From: an uncultured Dyadobacter sp.
Lineage (GTDB): Bacteria; Bacteroidota; Bacteroidia; Cytophagales; Spirosomataceae
Length of the DNA: 6,409 bases
Assembly: GCA_946481035.1 (NCBI GenBank)
Contig: CAMLNK010000249.1
Span: 1 to 6,409, forward strand
Reading direction: 5' to 3'
Every line of letters begins with the position of its first letter. Position 1 is the stretch's first letter. This document shows positions 5,193 to 6,409 of the stretch, in pieces. The position numbers were made by a program, and so were the translations under genes. The notes below the pieces were generated by a model, which worked only from the letters and a program-made list of their open reading frames with translations, was not told the origin of the DNA and searched no databases.

Positions 5193-6206
5193 CTATTTCT
5201 TGAAAATGCCGGCATTAAGTTCTTTTCCAGCCGATTGGGGGAGCGGGTTAAGGTAATCTTTCGGCAAACCGTTGGTTGCTACCTCGCTGAGCAGCAGCTT
5301 GCCGGTGCGCACGACGTGCTCTTCCGAATGCGCGTTCCGGTCCGCGGGCGTCGCGCCATTCTGGCCATAATAGCCCATTTCGTGCTGCATTCCGGTAAAC
5401 AGGCAGTTTTTGAATTGATACTTCGGATAGGTTTTTTCCGCCCGGAGCCACAGGTATTCCGAGTTGGCGACGATGTTGTTCTCGAATACGAACGGCTCAT
5501 GGAAAGTGCCAAACCAAACGGCTGATTCATAAGCGCCGACGATAATTGAGTTTTTAAGTGAAAAATCGCGGATGGCCATGAACAGAAGCAGCGCATTCTT
5601 GGTACCATAAAAAATACAATGGTCGACGTGAATGCCCGCACCGTGCGCCCAGATACTTCCCTGAATAGGCGCAGAATTGCGTTCGCCGATGAAGTAGCAT
5701 TGCGAAACGTCCAATCCCGTGAGCGTGGAGTCCTTGCGGCTCACAGGATAGTAGTACTGCACTTCCGGGTTTCCATTGCCGATGAATTTCAGCCCGCGAA
5801 TGCGAATGTGATCGGCCGCTATCAGAAAGCCGACGGCATGCTGGAACTGCGTTTTGTTGTTGTTCGCCGAAATCGACTGGATCACCGGCATTTGCGCGGG
5901 CTTCCAGTCGGCGGCGTCGGGCATGACGGCAGCTTCGATCGTGAGCCAGGCTTCGTCGGTATTACGCTTGTCGATCACGACTTGGTCGCGCAGCGTGTAA
6001 AGCCCCGGGCCGACTTTTATTGTCGCACTTTCGCCGGTTTTAAATGTTTTCGCCAGCTCGATTGCCCGCTGCAACGTTGCTACCGGTGTTTCGACTTTAC
6101 CATTGGCTGCGTCGTTGCCTGCGGATGCATTTACGTGAATCGTTTGCGCATGCAGTGGCCGGACGAGCAATAAGATAATGGACAATAAATAGCTTAATTT
6201 GTACAT
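5193..6206 (-). CDS. Secreted right-handed parallel beta-helix protein
   Basis: The 337-residue protein has a signal peptide with a good cleavage site after LHA (residue 20). The mature N-terminus, TIHVNASAGNDAANG followed by PVATLQRAIELAK (41-53), is the cap segment typical of DUF1565/pectate-lyase-like beta-helix proteins. Coils repeat every 20-30 residues from about 125 to 275: HIRIRGLKFIG, GLDVSQCYFIG, GIHVDHCIFYG, DFSLKNSIIVG, PFVFENNIVAN, YQFKNCLFTG, with Cys, Ser or Asn stacked at the same position in each turn. Such proteins usually bind or cleave polysaccharides (pectin, alginate, chondroitin), but I cannot identify a catalytic triad or calcium site. It is the first gene of a probable two-gene operon with the concanavalin-like protein, and its -7 candidate lies about 60 bases upstream. 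Confidence 0.88.
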   Translation of the reverse strand: MYKLSYLLSIILLLVRPLHAQTIHVNASAGNDAANGKVETPVATLQRAIELAKTFKTGESATIKVGPGLYTLRDQVVIDKRNTDEAWLTIEAAVMPDAADWKPAQMPVIQSISANNNKTQFQHAVGFLIAADHIRIRGLKFIGNGNPEVQYYYPVSRKDSTLTGLDVSQCYFIGERNSAPIQGSIWAHGAGIHVDHCIFYGTKNALLLFMAIRDFSLKNSIIVGAYESAVWFGTFHEPFVFENNIVANSEYLWLRAEKTYPKYQFKNCLFTGMQHEMGYYGQNGATPADRNAHSEEHVVRTGKLLLSEVATNGLPKDYLNPLPQSAGKELNAGIFKK

Positions 6207-6213
6207 GTTTTAA

Positions 6214-6237
6214 ATATTTGTTGGTCGTTTCAAATAT
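6214..6237. repeat. Inverted repeat ATATTTG-N10-CAAATAT in the leader of the beta-helix gene
   Basis: ATATTTG (6214-6220) and CAAATAT (6231-6237) are perfect 7-base inverted copies with a 10-base spacer, starting 8 bases upstream of the start at 6206. It is followed by a GC-only palindrome, GCCGGCCGGC (6241-6250). Both would lie in the 5' leader if the promoter at 6268-6275 is used, and could form RNA structure or bind a regulator. Confidence 0.4.
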
Positions 6238-6267
6238 GCGGCCGGCCGGCTGGTTTCTTTGTCGGAC

Positions 6268-6275
6268 CAAACATA
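6268..6275 (-). promoter_or_regulatory. Candidate -7 element for the secreted-protein operon
   Basis: On the minus strand 6275-6268 reads TATGTTTG, an exact match to the Bacteroidota -7 consensus TAnnTTTG. It would give a leader of about 55 bases for the beta-helix gene. The nearest upstream TTTG is 25 bases away, longer than the usual 19-21, so the promoter is weak or needs an activator, or the match is chance. Confidence 0.4.
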
Positions 6276-6310
6276 ATAGAGTGGCCCGTAATGTGGTTTT
6301 CAAACTGTAT

Positions 6311-6330
6311 TCAAGTTTTGTCAAGTTTTA
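6311..6330. repeat. Two tandem 10-base repeats upstream of the right-edge gene
   Basis: TCAAGTTTTG (6311-6320) is followed directly by TCAAGTTTTA (6321-6330), identical at 9 of 10 positions. The period of about one helical turn would put both copies on the same face of the DNA. They lie 16-35 bases before the start at 6346, between it and the divergent secreted-protein operon, so they are a candidate regulator site. Confidence 0.5.
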
Positions 6331-6345
6331 TCATGCTCATTTACA

Positions 6346-6409
6346 ATGGTTTCTGAAATAAATGAATTGCAGCGTTGCAAGGCTGTTATCGAGGATAAGC
6401 TGGGCTGGG
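6346..6409 (+). CDS. Partial gene, start of a Bacteroidota-type regulator-like protein
   Basis: The frame from ATG 6346 is open to the window edge and encodes 21 residues, beginning MVSEINELQRCKAVIEDKLG and ending in Trp. From memory, the pattern with ELQRCK and an IEDKLGW-like end matches the N-terminus of a Bacteroidota protein family that continues into a helical, possibly DNA-binding region with a conserved LKRIWG-type motif; these are often annotated hypothetical. Twenty-one residues are too few to be sure. The gene is divergent from the secreted beta-helix operon with 139 bases between starts. That gap contains a tandem 10-base repeat, a 7-base inverted repeat and a GC palindrome. Confidence 0.5.
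   Translation, partial: MVSEINELQRCKAVIEDKLGW

Noticed and set aside
5162..5215. Upstream start at 5215 for the concanavalin-like protein
   Set aside because: The 18 extra residues would bury the signal peptide internally and overlap the end of the beta-helix gene; ATG 5161 gives a normal signal peptide.
5619..6173. Plus-strand open frames within 4703-6173
   Set aside because: All are antisense to the two secreted-protein genes, whose signal peptides and beta repeats are convincing.

Overview
The window looks like chromosomal DNA of a Bacteroidota bacterium, probably a Cytophagales member (Dyadobacter/Spirosoma-like). This is inferred from protein content recalled from that group, from the near absence of Shine-Dalgarno sites upstream of starts, and from candidate promoters resembling the Bacteroidota TTTG / TAnnTTTG type. 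No rRNA, tRNA, CRISPR array, insertion sequence or phage gene was seen.

Layout, left to right. (1) 1-505, minus strand: a PIN-domain (VapC-like) toxin gene broken by a single-base frameshift, followed with an ATGA overlap by the start of a second small gene that leaves the window; together they look like a toxin-antitoxin module. (2) 658-1014, plus: a small SnoaL/NTF2-like protein, converging with only 3 bases of gap on (3) 1018-1482, minus: a four-helix, histidine-containing membrane protein of the kind often labelled cytochrome B in Bacteroidota. (4) 1568-1906, minus: a small exported basic, Ser/Thr-rich protein of unknown function. (5) 1980-2846, minus: an AraC-family regulator, divergent from (6) 2947-3948, plus: a zinc-independent NAD(P)H:quinone-oxidoreductase-like MDR enzyme. 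The 100-base gap between them carries a near-perfect 15-base inverted repeat that is the best operator candidate in the window. (7) 3948-4022: a long polypurine/polypyrimidine hairpin between convergent genes. (8) 4028-6206, minus: a two-gene unit of secreted proteins, first a right-handed parallel beta-helix protein, then a protein with a concanavalin-like (3-keto-disaccharide hydrolase/DUF1080-like) domain plus a C-terminal jelly-roll. (9) 6346-6409, plus: the first codons of a gene that resembles a Bacteroidota-specific regulator family, divergent from the secreted pair.

How they may work together. The AraC regulator probably controls itself and the oxidoreductase through the shared inverted repeat. 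The two secreted proteins are very likely co-transcribed and probably act together on a glycan or other extracellular polymer. Their regulator may be the partial gene at the right edge, but this rests only on divergent placement. The left-hand genes (toxin remnant, SnoaL-like protein, membrane protein) look like unrelated single units.
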